Shown: piece by piece, positions 23,334 to 31,842 of the stretch
Position numbering within the stretch: position 1 is the stretch's first letter
Layout of the letters: every line of letters begins with the position of its first letter
Assembly (NCBI GenBank): GCA_946886855.1
Contig: CAMPJJ010000051.1
Coordinates: forward strand, 1 to 37,575
Length of the DNA: 37,575 bases
Source: an uncultured Roseateles sp.
GTDB lineage: Bacteria > Pseudomonadota > Gammaproteobacteria > Burkholderiales > Burkholderiaceae
Reading direction: 5' to 3'
Notes under the pieces: model-generated
Databases searched by the model: none
What the model was told of the DNA's origin: nothing
Seen by the model: only the letters and a program-made list of their open reading frames with translations
Translations under genes and position numbers: made by a program

Positions 23334-24314
23334 TTACTGGACGTTCTTTGAGCCCGGAGCCTGGTTCTGCGGGTCGGTGAAGAGCTCACCGACATCCACC
23401 GGGTCGAAGACGTAGTGGTTGCCGCAGAACTCGCAACCGATCTCGACACCACCCAGCTCCGCCAGGATCTCGTCCACCTCCTGTCTGCCCAGACCCAGCA
23501 GCATGCGACCCACACGCTCGCGCGAGCAGGTGCAGGCGAAACGCGGGTACTGCGGATCGAAGCGGCGCACGTTCTCTTCCCAGAACAGGCGGCGCAGGAT
23601 GGTGTCACTGTCCAGCGTCAGCAGCTCTTCCGCCGTCAAGGTCGCAGCCAGCATGCTGATGCGGTTGTAGGCGTCCTCCATCTCCTCGCGCTCGACGCCC
23701 GACGTGGCCCCCGGCTCCAGGTTGCCCTCGCCTTCGATGGGCAGGCGCTGGATCAGCAGGCCGGCGGCCAGCTGGTCGTTGGCGGCCAGCACCAGCGTGG
23801 TCTCGAGCTGCTCGGACTGCCGCATGTAGTGCTGCAGCACGTCGCTGAGCTTCTCCAGCGGCTGGCCCTGCGGACCGCTCAGCGGCACGACGCCCTGGTA
23901 GGGCTGCTGGCCCGGCAGACGGTCCTTCGGATCGAGCGTGATCGCGACACGGCCCTGGCCGTGCACGTTGAGCATCTGCTGCAGCGTCGCGTCGTCCGCC
24001 ACCGTCTCGCGGGTCTTGGCGGTCGAGCGGAAGCTCGCGTCCGGCTGCACTTCGACGACCGCCAGCTTCAGCGGGCCGTCGCCCATCACCTGGAAGATCA
24101 GCGCGCCGTTGAACTTGATGTTGGCCTGCATCAGCACGCCGGCCGCGGTCATCTGGCCGAGCAGGTCACGCACCGCCGGCGCCAGCGGCTCCTTGCGGCG
24201 GCCGAGCAGTTCCTTCCAGCTGTCGTCGAGCCGGACCAGCATGCCGCGCACGGGCAGGCCTTCGAAGAGGAATTTGTGGAGCTCGCTCGGAGCAGGCTTG
24301 ATCGACGTGGCCAT
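23334..24314 (-). CDS. hslO: Redox-regulated chaperone Hsp33, 326 aa
   Basis: Cytoplasmic holdase activated by oxidation, when four zinc-binding cysteines form disulfides. The C-terminal switch is visible: FACTCSRERV (Cys-x-Cys) and, about 28 residues later, GCEFCGNHYVF (Cys-x2-Cys). The N-terminal domain has the family phrases VRGMLVRLDDSWKELL and VAITLDPKDRLPGQQPYQGV. The length is slightly above E. coli (292). The gene is 20 bases downstream of the gamma-carbonic anhydrase gene on the same strand, so they are probably co-transcribed. Confidence 0.95.
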   Translation of the reverse strand: MATSIKPAPSELHKFLFEGLPVRGMLVRLDDSWKELLGRRKEPLAPAVRDLLGQMTAAGVLMQANIKFNGALIFQVMGDGPLKLAVVEVQPDASFRSTAKTRETVADDATLQQMLNVHGQGRVAITLDPKDRLPGQQPYQGVVPLSGPQGQPLEKLSDVLQHYMRQSEQLETTLVLAANDQLAAGLLIQRLPIEGEGNLEPGATSGVEREEMEDAYNRISMLAATLTAEELLTLDSDTILRRLFWEENVRRFDPQYPRFACTCSRERVGRMLLGLGRQEVDEILAELGGVEIGCEFCGNHYVFDPVDVGELFTDPQNQAPGSKNVQ

Positions 24315-24334
24315 GGGCTTCCTTTGAATTCGAG

Positions 24335-24880
24335 TTATCTGGGGACGGATTGCGGATCGTCAATGCGGACGAGTTCCTCGGCGTAGCGCCGGCCGTTCCC
24401 GACGTAATGGGCGGCGCTCATCGCCAGGCCCTGGATCTGCTGCGGCGTGAGCTCGCGCACGACCCGCGCGGGCGAACCGACGATGAGGCTGCCGTCGGGG
24501 AACACCTTGCCCTCGGTGACCAGCGCACCGGCGCCGACCAGGCAGTTGGCGCCGATGCGCGCACCGTTGAGCACGACCGCGCCGATGCCGATCAGCGCGT
24601 TGTCGCCGACGGTGCAGCCGTGCAGCATGACCTGGTGGCCGACGGTGACGTTGCGGCCGAGGACCAGCGGCATGCCGGCGTCGGCGTGCAGCACGCTGCC
24701 GTCCTGGATGTTGCTGCCGGCGCCGATGGTGAGGTGCTCGCTGTCGCCGCGCAGGACGGCGTTGAACCAGACGCTGACGTCGTCCTCGAGCGTGACGCGG
24801 CCGACGACCTGTGCGCTGTCGGCGACCCAGACGCCGGTGCCGAGTTCCGGCGTGTGTTCGCCGAGGCGGTAGACGGCCAT
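24335..24880 (-). CDS. Gamma-class carbonic anhydrase family protein, 181 aa
   Basis: A left-handed beta-helix (hexapeptide repeat) trimer. Repeats run from [18 protein letters not shown] to [20 protein letters not shown], with the metal-ligand histidines in VLHADAG and [20 protein letters not shown]. These match YrdA/CaiE-type gamma-carbonic anhydrases; many lack measurable activity. ATG 24880 is chosen because GGAG lies 6 bases upstream and family members begin near MAxY; the frame opens at 24901. Divergent from the DUF455 gene. Confidence 0.9.
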   Translation of the reverse strand: MAVYRLGEHTPELGTGVWVADSAQVVGRVTLEDDVSVWFNAVLRGDSEHLTIGAGSNIQDGSVLHADAGMPLVLGRNVTVGHQVMLHGCTVGDNALIGIGAVVLNGARIGANCLVGAGALVTEGKVFPDGSLIVGSPARVVRELTPQQIQGLAMSAAHYVGNGRRYAEELVRIDDPQSVPR

Positions 24881-24918
24881 GCGCTGCTCCAGCTTGTCCA
24901 AAAGGGATAATTCTACGA

Positions 24919-25704
24919 ATGGAACTTCGAACCCGCGCGCTGCAGGTGCTTCTGATCGCGGATCCGCAGGCGAAGGCGCTGGCGGCCCGGGAGCTGTACA
25001 ACGCAGCCGATGCTGCAGAGCTCGACACGGCCGCCCGCCTCACCCCCGACACCGAGCCTCCCGGCCGCCCGGAGCGGCCGCGGCTGCGCGCGGCGCTGCA
25101 GGTGGGATCGCGTTCGCCCTTCACGCCGGAAGGCCGCGCGGCGCTGATCCACGCGATCGCGCACATCGAGTTCAACGCGATCAACCTGGCGCTGGACGCG
25201 GTCTGGCGTTTCCCCGGCATGCCGCGCCCGTACTACCTCGACTGGCTGCAGGTGGCGTCGGAGGAGGCCCTGCATTTCACGCTGCTCGATGAGCACCTGC
25301 GCGGTCTCGGCCGGGCTTACGGCGACTTCGACGCGCACGACGGCCTGTGGACGATGGCGATGCGCACGGCGGGCGACGTGCTGGCGCGCATGGCGCTGGT
25401 GCCGCGCACGCTGGAGGCGCGCGGGCTGGACGCCACGCCGCCGCTGCAGGCCAAGTTCGCCAAGGCCGGCGACGCGCGCGCGGTGGAGATCCTGGACGTG
25501 ATCCTGCGCGACGAGGTCGGCCACGTGCGCATCGGCAACCACTGGTACCGCCACCTGTGCCGCGAGCGCGGGCTGGATCCGCTGACGCTGTATCCCGAGC
25601 TCGTCGAGCGCTACGAGGCGCCGCGATTGCGCCCGCCGTTCAACGTCGAGGCGCGCAGCGCCGCCGGCTTCAGCGACGACGAGATCGCCTACCTGAGCAG
25701 CTGA
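24919..25704 (+). CDS. DUF455 ferritin-like protein, 261 aa
   Basis: A helical protein of the DUF455 family. Metal-ligand-like motifs are spread as in ferritin-like diiron folds: [16 protein letters not shown] (Glu, His), [14 protein letters not shown] (Glu-x2-His) and [15 protein letters not shown] (Glu-x2-His). The likely four-helix bundle binds two metals; the reaction is unknown, although relatives have been linked to MiaE-type hydroxylation. An AT-rich GATAAT (24906-24911) lies just before the start and may be a -10 element. Confidence 0.85.
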   Translation: MELRTRALQVLLIADPQAKALAARELYNAADAAELDTAARLTPDTEPPGRPERPRLRAALQVGSRSPFTPEGRAALIHAIAHIEFNAINLALDAVWRFPGMPRPYYLDWLQVASEEALHFTLLDEHLRGLGRAYGDFDAHDGLWTMAMRTAGDVLARMALVPRTLEARGLDATPPLQAKFAKAGDARAVEILDVILRDEVGHVRIGNHWYRHLCRERGLDPLTLYPELVERYEAPRLRPPFNVEARSAAGFSDDEIAYLSS

Positions 25705-25825
25705 CCGCCGGGCTGCCTGCCAACCCCGGCGGAAGCGGTTGCTTCAAGCCTCCCCTGCCAGCCCAAGAAGGCTGACCCGTCCGTGCCATCCGGCGCGGGC
25801 GCACAGATCCCCGACACTGCTTCCC

Positions 25826-26719
25826 ATGACCCGCATCCAAGCCAACCTGCTGCTGACCCTCATCGCGATGATCTGGGGCTCGGCCTTCGTCGCCCAGGCC
25901 CATGGCATGGAGAGCATCGGCCCGATGATGTTCACCGGCATCCGCTTCCTGATCGGCGCGCTGGTGGTGCTGCCGCTGATCGTGCGCGAGCGGCGCGCGC
26001 CGGGCGCGACCGTGCTGCGCGGCAGCGACGCGATGAAGATCATCGGCCTGGGCGCGCTGCTGACCACCGGCGCGGCCTTGCAGCAGATCGGCATCCAGTA
26101 CACCTCGGTGACCAACGCCGGCTTCCTGACCGCGCTGTACGTGCCGCTGGTGCCGCTGCTGGGCTGGCTGCTGCTGCGCCACCTGCCGCACTGGTCGGTG
26201 TGGCCCGGCGCGCTGGCCTGCCTGGTGGGCGCCTTCCTGCTGTCGGGCGCGCATGAGCTCGACATCGGCGTGGGCGACGCCTGGGTCATCGCGTCCTCGC
26301 TGCCCTGGGCGGTGCACGTGCTGCTGATCGGCATGGTCGCGGACCGGATGAATTCGCCGTTCACCGTCGCGGGCGGTCAGTTCCTGTTCTGCGGCCTCGT
26401 CTCGCTGGCGTGGGCGCTGGGCTTCGAGTCGTGGAGCTGGGCCGGCATCCAGGCCGCCGCGGGGCCGATCCTGTACACCGGCGTGCTGTCAGTGGGCGTG
26501 GCCTTCACCGGCCAGGTCGTCGCGCAGCGCTACGCGCACGCGGCGGACGCCGCGATCATCCTGTCGTCCGAGACGCTGTTCGCCGCCGTCTTCGGCTACC
26601 TGATGATGGGCGACCGCCTCAATGGCGCCGGGCTGCTGGGCTGCGCGCTGATCCTCGGCGCGATGCTGCTGATCCAGCTGCTGCCGATGCTGCGCGTGCT
26701 GCGGCCGCGCACGGCCTGA
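25826..26719 (+). CDS. DMT/EamA family membrane transporter, 297 aa
   Basis: Ten hydrophobic segments in two EamA repeats, opening LLLTLIAMIWGSAFVAQ and with the second repeat around GDAWVIASSLPWAVHVLLIG. The repeat ends with the family's usual phrases (AAIILSSETLFAAVFGYLMM, LLGCALILGAMLLIQLL). Inner-membrane metabolite exporter or permease; substrate not predictable. The start is set at 25826 (MTRIQANLLL), as the upstream in-frame extension lacks membrane character. Confidence 0.88.
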   Translation: MTRIQANLLLTLIAMIWGSAFVAQAHGMESIGPMMFTGIRFLIGALVVLPLIVRERRAPGATVLRGSDAMKIIGLGALLTTGAALQQIGIQYTSVTNAGFLTALYVPLVPLLGWLLLRHLPHWSVWPGALACLVGAFLLSGAHELDIGVGDAWVIASSLPWAVHVLLIGMVADRMNSPFTVAGGQFLFCGLVSLAWALGFESWSWAGIQAAAGPILYTGVLSVGVAFTGQVVAQRYAHAADAAIILSSETLFAAVFGYLMMGDRLNGAGLLGCALILGAMLLIQLLPMLRVLRPRTA

Positions 26720-26765
26720 CCCCGGACGCGCCCTGCACGCTGGCAGCGCGCTGCCAGCGCGAGCG

Positions 26766-27077
26766 TCAGGTCTTGGACACGCTCTGGAACTCGAGCCGCT
26801 TCATCCGTCCGGCCTGCTCCCGGGTCAGATGATTGGCGGTGTCGTCGCTGCGGAACCAGGCTGTGAGCCCGCATTCCACATTCAGCGGCGCATAGCTGCC
26901 GAGATCGCATTCGAGCAGCGGATAGCCGTTCCGGGCGATGGCGTCCGCGTACGGCTGCCCGTCGAAGCTGAGCACGGACGGGGAGGCGACGAGGTAGGAC
27001 AGGACGCTGTAGATCTGGATCGCGTCCGTGCCGAAGGCGACGACGTCGTCCTGGCTGCTTGTTGCGCGCGGAATCAT
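26766..27077 (-). CDS. Hypothetical protein, 103 aa
   Basis: A soluble protein (VVAFGTDAIQIYSVLSYLVA, then GYPLLECDLGSYAPLNVECG), two Cys, no signal or membrane segment. CAGGAGC lies 7 bases before ATG 27077, and codon use is less biased than in the enzymes nearby but acceptable. It converges with the DMT gene and lies 73 bases after the Lrp-type gene, on the same strand as it. No family recognised. Confidence 0.6.
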   Translation of the reverse strand: MIPRATSSQDDVVAFGTDAIQIYSVLSYLVASPSVLSFDGQPYADAIARNGYPLLECDLGSYAPLNVECGLTAWFRSDDTANHLTREQAGRMKRLEFQSVSKT

Positions 27078-27150
27078 TCGATGCTCCTGGAATCTGAGGG
27101 AGCTCCTGAGTCCAGTCAGCGCGCCATCGTGCCGACGCTTATTCCATCGA

Positions 27151-27624
27151 TCATTCCAGAGGAAACGCGCTCGTCTTCTTCACCGTGCGCAGCACCAGCA
27201 TCGAGTTCGCCTTGGCCACGCCCGGCAGCTGCATGAGCACATGGGTGTGCAGGCGCTCGAGGTCCTCGGCGTCCTTGTAGGCGAAGCGCAGCAGGTAGTC
27301 GTTGCTGCCGGCGACGTAGAAGCAGTCGAGGATGTCCGGCGCGTCCTTCACCGCCTGCTCGAACTCGGCCAGTGCGGCGGGCGTCATGCGCTCGACGTTG
27401 ACGATGGTCCAGCTGGTGCCCGGCTTGCCGATCGCCCTTGGATTGAGCAACGCGACCACGCGGTCGATCACGCCGGTCTCCTCCAGCCGCTTCACCCGCC
27501 GCAGGCACGCCGACGGCGACAGATGGACCTGCAGCGCGAGGTCCTGATTCGAGATGCGCGCATCGCGCTGCAAGACCGCGAGAATGGCGCGGTCGATCGC
27601 ATCCAGTTGCACTTCCTTGATCAT
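27151..27624 (-). CDS. Lrp/AsnC family transcriptional regulator, 157 aa
   Basis: The N-terminal helix-turn-helix is clear: LDAIDRAILAVLQRDARISN, QDLALQVHLSPSACLRRVKR, LEETGVIDRVVALLNP. The C-terminal ligand-binding (RAM) domain follows (FYVAGSNDYLLRFAYKDAED, then MQLPGVAKANSMLVLRTVKK). Feast-or-famine regulators bind DNA as octamers and sense amino acids. It is divergent from an omega-amino acid aminotransferase across a 152-bp gap, a typical regulator-target pair. The start is uncertain: ATG 27624 fits best; ATG 27633 and GTG 27657 are in frame, none with a good ribosome binding site. Confidence 0.92.
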   Translation of the reverse strand: MIKEVQLDAIDRAILAVLQRDARISNQDLALQVHLSPSACLRRVKRLEETGVIDRVVALLNPRAIGKPGTSWTIVNVERMTPAALAEFEQAVKDAPDILDCFYVAGSNDYLLRFAYKDAEDLERLHTHVLMQLPGVAKANSMLVLRTVKKTSAFPLE

Positions 27625-27776
27625 GGACGGCATTCTGTTCGAAGAAATCGTCTTCACGCCGCATCGGATTGCGTCGTCGCGGGTTTTCCCGCCGCCGGAA
27701 CGCTCACCGATTGCGCCCGGGCTTGCCTAGACTGGCCGCATCGATCACCTGCGCCGACCGCGCCCCGGGAGTCCTC

Positions 27777-29096
27777 ATGTCCACCGCCACCCGCCCCGAC
27801 CTCGACGCCTACTGGATGCCGTTCACGGCCAACCGCCAGTTCAAGCAGGCGCCGCGCCTGCTGACGCGGGCCGACGGCATGTTCTTCACCGACGACCAGG
27901 GACGCCAGATCCTGGACGGCATCGCGGGCCTGTGGTGCGTGAACGCGGGCCACAACCGGCCGCGCATCGTGAAGGCGATCCAGGCGCAGGCGGCGGAGCT
28001 CGACTTCGCGCCGCCCTTCCAGATGGCGCATCCGAAGGCGTTCGAGCTGGCGTCGCGACTCGCGGCGATCGCGCCCGAGGGCATGAACAAGGTGTTCTTC
28101 ACCAACTCCGGATCGGAGTCGGTGGAGACGGCGCTGAAGATGGCGCTGGCGTACCACCGCGTCCGCGGCGAGGGCCAGCGCACCCGCCTCATCGGCCGCG
28201 AGCGCGGTTATCACGGCGTCAATTTCGGTGGGATCTCGGTGGGCGGCATGGTGGCCAACCGCAAGATGTTCGGCACGCTGCTGTCGGGCGTCGACCACCT
28301 GCGCCACACGCACGACATCGCGCGCAACGCGTTCAGCGTCGGCCTCCCGGCGCACGGCGCGGAGCTGGCCGACGACCTCGAGCGGATGGTCGCGCTGCAC
28401 GACGCGTCGACGATCGCCGCGGTGATCGTGGAGCCGGTGGCCGGCTCCGCCGGTGTGCTGATCCCGCCGCAGGGCTACCTGAAGCGCCTGCGCGAGATCT
28501 GCGACAGGCACGGCATCCTGCTGATCTTCGACGAGGTCATCACCGGCTTCGGCCGCACCGGCAGCCCGTTCGCGGCGCAGACCTTCGACGTGACGCCGGA
28601 CCTGATGACGGTCGCCAAGGGCCTGACCAACGGCTGCGTGCCGATGGGCGCGGTGTTCGCGCAGCAACGCATCCACGACGCCTTCATGACCGGGCCAGAA
28701 CACCTGATCGAGTTCTTCCACGGCTACACCTACTCGGCGCATCCGCTGGCCTGCGCGGCGGGCCTGGCGACGCTGGACACCTACGCGGAGGAAGGCCTGC
28801 TGACGCGGGCCTCGGAACTGCAGGGCTACTTCGCGGAACAGCTGCATTCGCTGCGCGGCGAGCCCCACGTCATCGACGTGCGCAACTTCGGCCTGGTCGG
28901 CGGCGTCGAACTCTCCCCGCGCGCGGGCGAGCCGACCAAGCGCGCGTTCGAGACCTTCCTCGACTGCTGGCAGCAAGGCGTGCTGATCCGCACGACAGGC
29001 GACATCCTGGCGCTGTCGCCGCCGCTGATCGCGGAGCGGGAACACCTGGACCGGATGATCGATGCGATCCGCGTGGCGTTGCGGCGGGTGAAGTGA
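27777..29096 (+). CDS. Omega-amino acid:pyruvate aminotransferase (class III), 439 aa
   Basis: A fold-type I PLP enzyme. DAYWMPFTANRQFKQAPRLL is the typical start of beta-alanine:pyruvate aminotransferases. Next come GIAGLWCVNAGH, FFTNSGSESVETALKMA (phosphate loop), ERGYHGVNFGGISVGGM, the cofactor Asp in LLIFDEVITGFGRTG and the Schiff-base Lys in TVAKGLTNGCVPMG. It moves amino groups from beta-alanine or other omega-amino acids to pyruvate. The close match to the omega-APT group is from memory; substrate preference is inferred. Its probable regulator is the divergent Lrp-type protein. Confidence 0.93.
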   Translation: MSTATRPDLDAYWMPFTANRQFKQAPRLLTRADGMFFTDDQGRQILDGIAGLWCVNAGHNRPRIVKAIQAQAAELDFAPPFQMAHPKAFELASRLAAIAPEGMNKVFFTNSGSESVETALKMALAYHRVRGEGQRTRLIGRERGYHGVNFGGISVGGMVANRKMFGTLLSGVDHLRHTHDIARNAFSVGLPAHGAELADDLERMVALHDASTIAAVIVEPVAGSAGVLIPPQGYLKRLREICDRHGILLIFDEVITGFGRTGSPFAAQTFDVTPDLMTVAKGLTNGCVPMGAVFAQQRIHDAFMTGPEHLIEFFHGYTYSAHPLACAAGLATLDTYAEEGLLTRASELQGYFAEQLHSLRGEPHVIDVRNFGLVGGVELSPRAGEPTKRAFETFLDCWQQGVLIRTTGDILALSPPLIAEREHLDRMIDAIRVALRRVK

Positions 29097-29189
29097 GGCT
29101 GCTTGCCACCTGCTCAGGCCGGCGCGTTGGCCGCCAGGTCGCAGGGCCCTGGCGTCAAGCGCCAGAACCCCGCGACCAGCCGTCCCCGA

Positions 29190-29399
29190 TCACTTGCTGA
29201 CTGCTCGCAGTTCTTTGCGTACGACGAGCTTGAGGCCGGACCCCACGTCGCTCACGGCGCAGACCTTCACGTCGACCCAACCCACCGGCAGGCCTTCTTC
29301 GCGGATGACGTCCTCGGTGATCGTGGTCGGCACCCTCGAGGCCGTCTTCGGCCACGAGACCGAGTAACCCGCCGACGTCGCTCCCACCCCTGTCGCCAT
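29190..29399 (-). CDS. Small hypothetical protein, 69 aa
   Basis: A 69-residue protein with beta-rich sequence (TASRVPTTITEDVIREEG, then DVKVCAVSDVGSGLKLVVRK). ATG 29399 has GGGAGGG seven bases upstream. It is divergent from the EamA gene downstream and 93 bases from the aminotransferase end. No known family recognised; one Cys only. Confidence 0.55.
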   Translation of the reverse strand: MATGVGATSAGYSVSWPKTASRVPTTITEDVIREEGLPVGWVDVKVCAVSDVGSGLKLVVRKELRAVSK

Positions 29400-29436
29400 G
29401 TCTGATCCCTCCCTGCGTCGGGCATCATCACCCACC

Positions 29437-30438
29437 ATGTCCAGCGCCACAACCGACCGGAAACCCGGGATCGCCACGACGTCCTCCGCGACGCCCTCGC
29501 CGGCAGCCGACACAAGCTCCGGAATGATCGCCCCGCCCGGCCATCACGTCCCGTGGCTCTCCTACCTCAGCCTGGCCGCCAGCACCAGCGTGATCGGCAG
29601 CTATGTCGGGCTCTCCAAGCTGCTGGTCGTCGTGTTCCCGGTCTTCCTGCTGGCCTTCCTGCGCTTCGGCATGGCCGCCGTGTTCATGCTGCCGTGGCTA
29701 CGGCGCGGCCCGACGGAGAAGCCGCTGACCGGCCGCATGCGCTTCCTGCTCTTCCTCGAATCCTTCTTCGGGAACTTCCTGTTCTCGATCTGCCTGCTGT
29801 TCGGGATGAAGCACAGCTCGGCCGTCGTGGCCGGCGTGATCATGGCCGGCATCCCGGCCACCGTCGCGCTGATGAGCTGGATCTTCCTGCGCGAACGCAT
29901 CGCGCCGCGCACGCTGTTCGGCATCGCGATGGCGGTGGGCGGCATCGCGATGGTCGCGCTCGATCGCCATGGCGGCGGTGAGCACCTCGGCGACACCTCC
30001 GCCTGGGGAGCCTTGCTGCTGGTCGGGGCCATGTGTTGCGAGGCCAGCTACGTCGTGATCGGCAAGCAGCTCACCGCCGACCTGCCGCCGCGCCGCATCA
30101 GCGCGCTGATCAACCTCTGGGGCCTGATCCTCGTCACGCCGCTGGGGCTCTGGCAGGCCGTCGATTTCGATTTCGCGACCGTCGCCGCCAAGGACTGGGG
30201 CCTGCTGCTCTTCTACGCCATCGCCGCCAGCACCGTCACCGTCTGGCTCTGGATGAAGGGCCTGCAGCACGTCAGCGCCGCCAAGGCCGGCGTCTTCATG
30301 GTGTTCCTGCCGATCTCGACCGCGCTCATCGGACTGTTGCTGCTCGGGGAGCAGATGAGCGGGACGCAGTTGCTCGCCTACGCGTTGGCACTCTGCGGTG
30401 TCGTTCTGGCCACCTGGCCCGGACGCGCCCCGTCCTGA
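29437..30438 (+). CDS. Second DMT/EamA family transporter, 333 aa
   Basis: After a 30-residue Ser/Thr/Pro-rich N-terminus there are ten membrane segments in two EamA repeats: LAASTSVIGSYVGLSKLLVV, LFSICLLFGMKHSSAVVAGV, GALLLVGAMCCEASYVVIGK, AAKAGVFMVFLPISTALIGL. The end is conserved in the RhaT/EamA group. An inner-membrane exporter, substrate unknown. The start is uncertain: an ATG at 29398 would overlap the small minus-strand gene, so 29437 is preferred, and a later ATG is possible because the extension before the first helix is low-complexity. Confidence 0.85.
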   Translation: MSSATTDRKPGIATTSSATPSPAADTSSGMIAPPGHHVPWLSYLSLAASTSVIGSYVGLSKLLVVVFPVFLLAFLRFGMAAVFMLPWLRRGPTEKPLTGRMRFLLFLESFFGNFLFSICLLFGMKHSSAVVAGVIMAGIPATVALMSWIFLRERIAPRTLFGIAMAVGGIAMVALDRHGGGEHLGDTSAWGALLLVGAMCCEASYVVIGKQLTADLPPRRISALINLWGLILVTPLGLWQAVDFDFATVAAKDWGLLLFYAIAASTVTVWLWMKGLQHVSAAKAGVFMVFLPISTALIGLLLLGEQMSGTQLLAYALALCGVVLATWPGRAPS

Positions 30439-30685
30439 GGTCATCGACGCCGCCTCCTGATGGCATCGGCGCCGCGTCCTGACGACCGCCGCCAGCGTCA
30501 GGGGCTGCCTTCTGGCAGCGGGGGCCGGCGGGGTCGCCGGACGGGCCGACCGGTCTTCTCCGGGATTACACCGGTCTCCATCTAGTTTTACTACCAATGT
30601 AATACCATTCGGCGATCCGGCCCGCTAAGATGGGTCGATCGAACTTGCCCGGCCGCCTCGCGCCCGGGCTGCCAACTTCTCGCCG
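30439..30685. promoter_or_regulatory. 247-bp gap with an AT-rich direct repeat ahead of the LmbE-type gene
   Basis: Mostly GC-rich, but 30581-30610 is AT-rich and holds a direct repeat TACTACCA (30589-30596) and TAATACCA (30600-30607), 11 bp apart, one helical turn. This resembles a tandem regulator site or promoter for the gene at 30686. No sure -35/-10 pair. Confidence 0.35.
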
Positions 30686-31639
30686 ATGAACGCGACCGCC
30701 CCCTCCACGGCCTCTGCGCCCGCCTTTCCGACCGCCGTCAGCGCCGCCGTCAGCCAGGTCGACAACCCGGTCGTCAGCCAGGCCGACTGGGAAAGCTGGA
30801 TCGCCAGCTGGTATGCCTTGCTGCGGCAACCCGTGCGTACCGGTGTGAGTCCGTTGCCGCCCATGTCGACATCGCCTGGTTCCGGTACCAAAGCGCCGCA
30901 CGTGCTGGTCTTCGCGCCGCATCCGGACGATGAATGCATCGTCGGGGCCCTGCCGCTGCGACTGCGCCAGGAGGCCGGCTGGCGCGTCACCAACATCGCC
31001 GTCACCCTGGGGAGTAAGCAGGACCGCCGCGCTGAGCGCTGGACGGAACTCGGCGCCGCCTGCGACGTGCTGGGCTTTGACCTGCGCCTGCTGGCCGCCG
31101 ACGGCTTCGAGCAGGTGAAGCCGGAAGCCGCTGCCGCGCGCACGCCGCTGTGGCAGCAGCAGGTCCGGCTGGTCGCCGAGCTGCTGGTCGCCGAGAAGCC
31201 GGCACTGATCCTCGTGCCGCATGCGGGCGACGGCATCCCGACGCACATCGGCGTGCACCTGCTGGTGAGCGAGGCGCTCGCGCAGGCGAAGATCTCCACC
31301 GTCTTCGCGCACACCGAGTTCTGGGCCACGCAGCCCTCGCCGACGACGCTTGTCGAGACCGGCCAGCGCGACACCGCGCTGCTGGTCCGGGCGCTGGCCT
31401 GCCACCACGGCGAGATCGCCCGCAATCCGTATCACCTGCGCCTGCCGGCCTGGATGGCCGACAACGTGCGCCGCGGCGGCGAGCTCCTCGCCGGTCCGGG
31501 CGAGGCGCCGCCGGACTTCGCCTTCGGCACGCTGTACCGCCTGACGCGCTGGGTCGACGGCGCCGCTGTCGGCGAACTGCCGAACACGCACTGGTCCTGC
31601 GACGCGGCGCTCGACCCGGACGCGCTGCTCGGCGCTTGA
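30686..31639 (+). CDS. PIG-L/LmbE family deacetylase, 317 aa
   Basis: A zinc-dependent N-acetyl-sugar deacetylase-type protein. The metal motif PHPDDE is at about residues 78-83 (VLVFAPHPDDECIVGALPLR) and the second ligand His lies in PTHIGVHLL (about 190-195). There is no signal peptide; the first 60 residues are Ala/Ser/Thr-rich followed by a Trp-rich helix. The family acts on GlcNAc-containing lipids or thiol precursors; the substrate here is unknown. No sugar-transferase genes lie nearby to guide assignment. Confidence 0.88.
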   Translation: MNATAPSTASAPAFPTAVSAAVSQVDNPVVSQADWESWIASWYALLRQPVRTGVSPLPPMSTSPGSGTKAPHVLVFAPHPDDECIVGALPLRLRQEAGWRVTNIAVTLGSKQDRRAERWTELGAACDVLGFDLRLLAADGFEQVKPEAAAARTPLWQQQVRLVAELLVAEKPALILVPHAGDGIPTHIGVHLLVSEALAQAKISTVFAHTEFWATQPSPTTLVETGQRDTALLVRALACHHGEIARNPYHLRLPAWMADNVRRGGELLAGPGEAPPDFAFGTLYRLTRWVDGAAVGELPNTHWSCDAALDPDALLGA

Positions 31640-31842
31640 GCGTCGGCACTACGTCGCCGGCATGCTGCCTGCCTGTCGACTGAACCGCGGCTGAGCCGCG
31701 GGTGATCGCCAAGCGCCCGGCGCCCCAACTTCAACTCATCCCCGCCCGCGCTTTCGGCATACGCGCCGCGCACGCCGGCGCGGTGAGCCGCCTCCTGCGG
31801 CCCTATGCTTCGGGTTCCTTTCCCGAGCCCTTCCGCCACGCC

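Noticed and set aside
24894..24911. TTGTCC and GATAAT before the DUF455 gene as a promoter pair
   Set aside because: Only 6 bases separate them, far too close for sigma-70; GATAAT alone may still be a -10 element.
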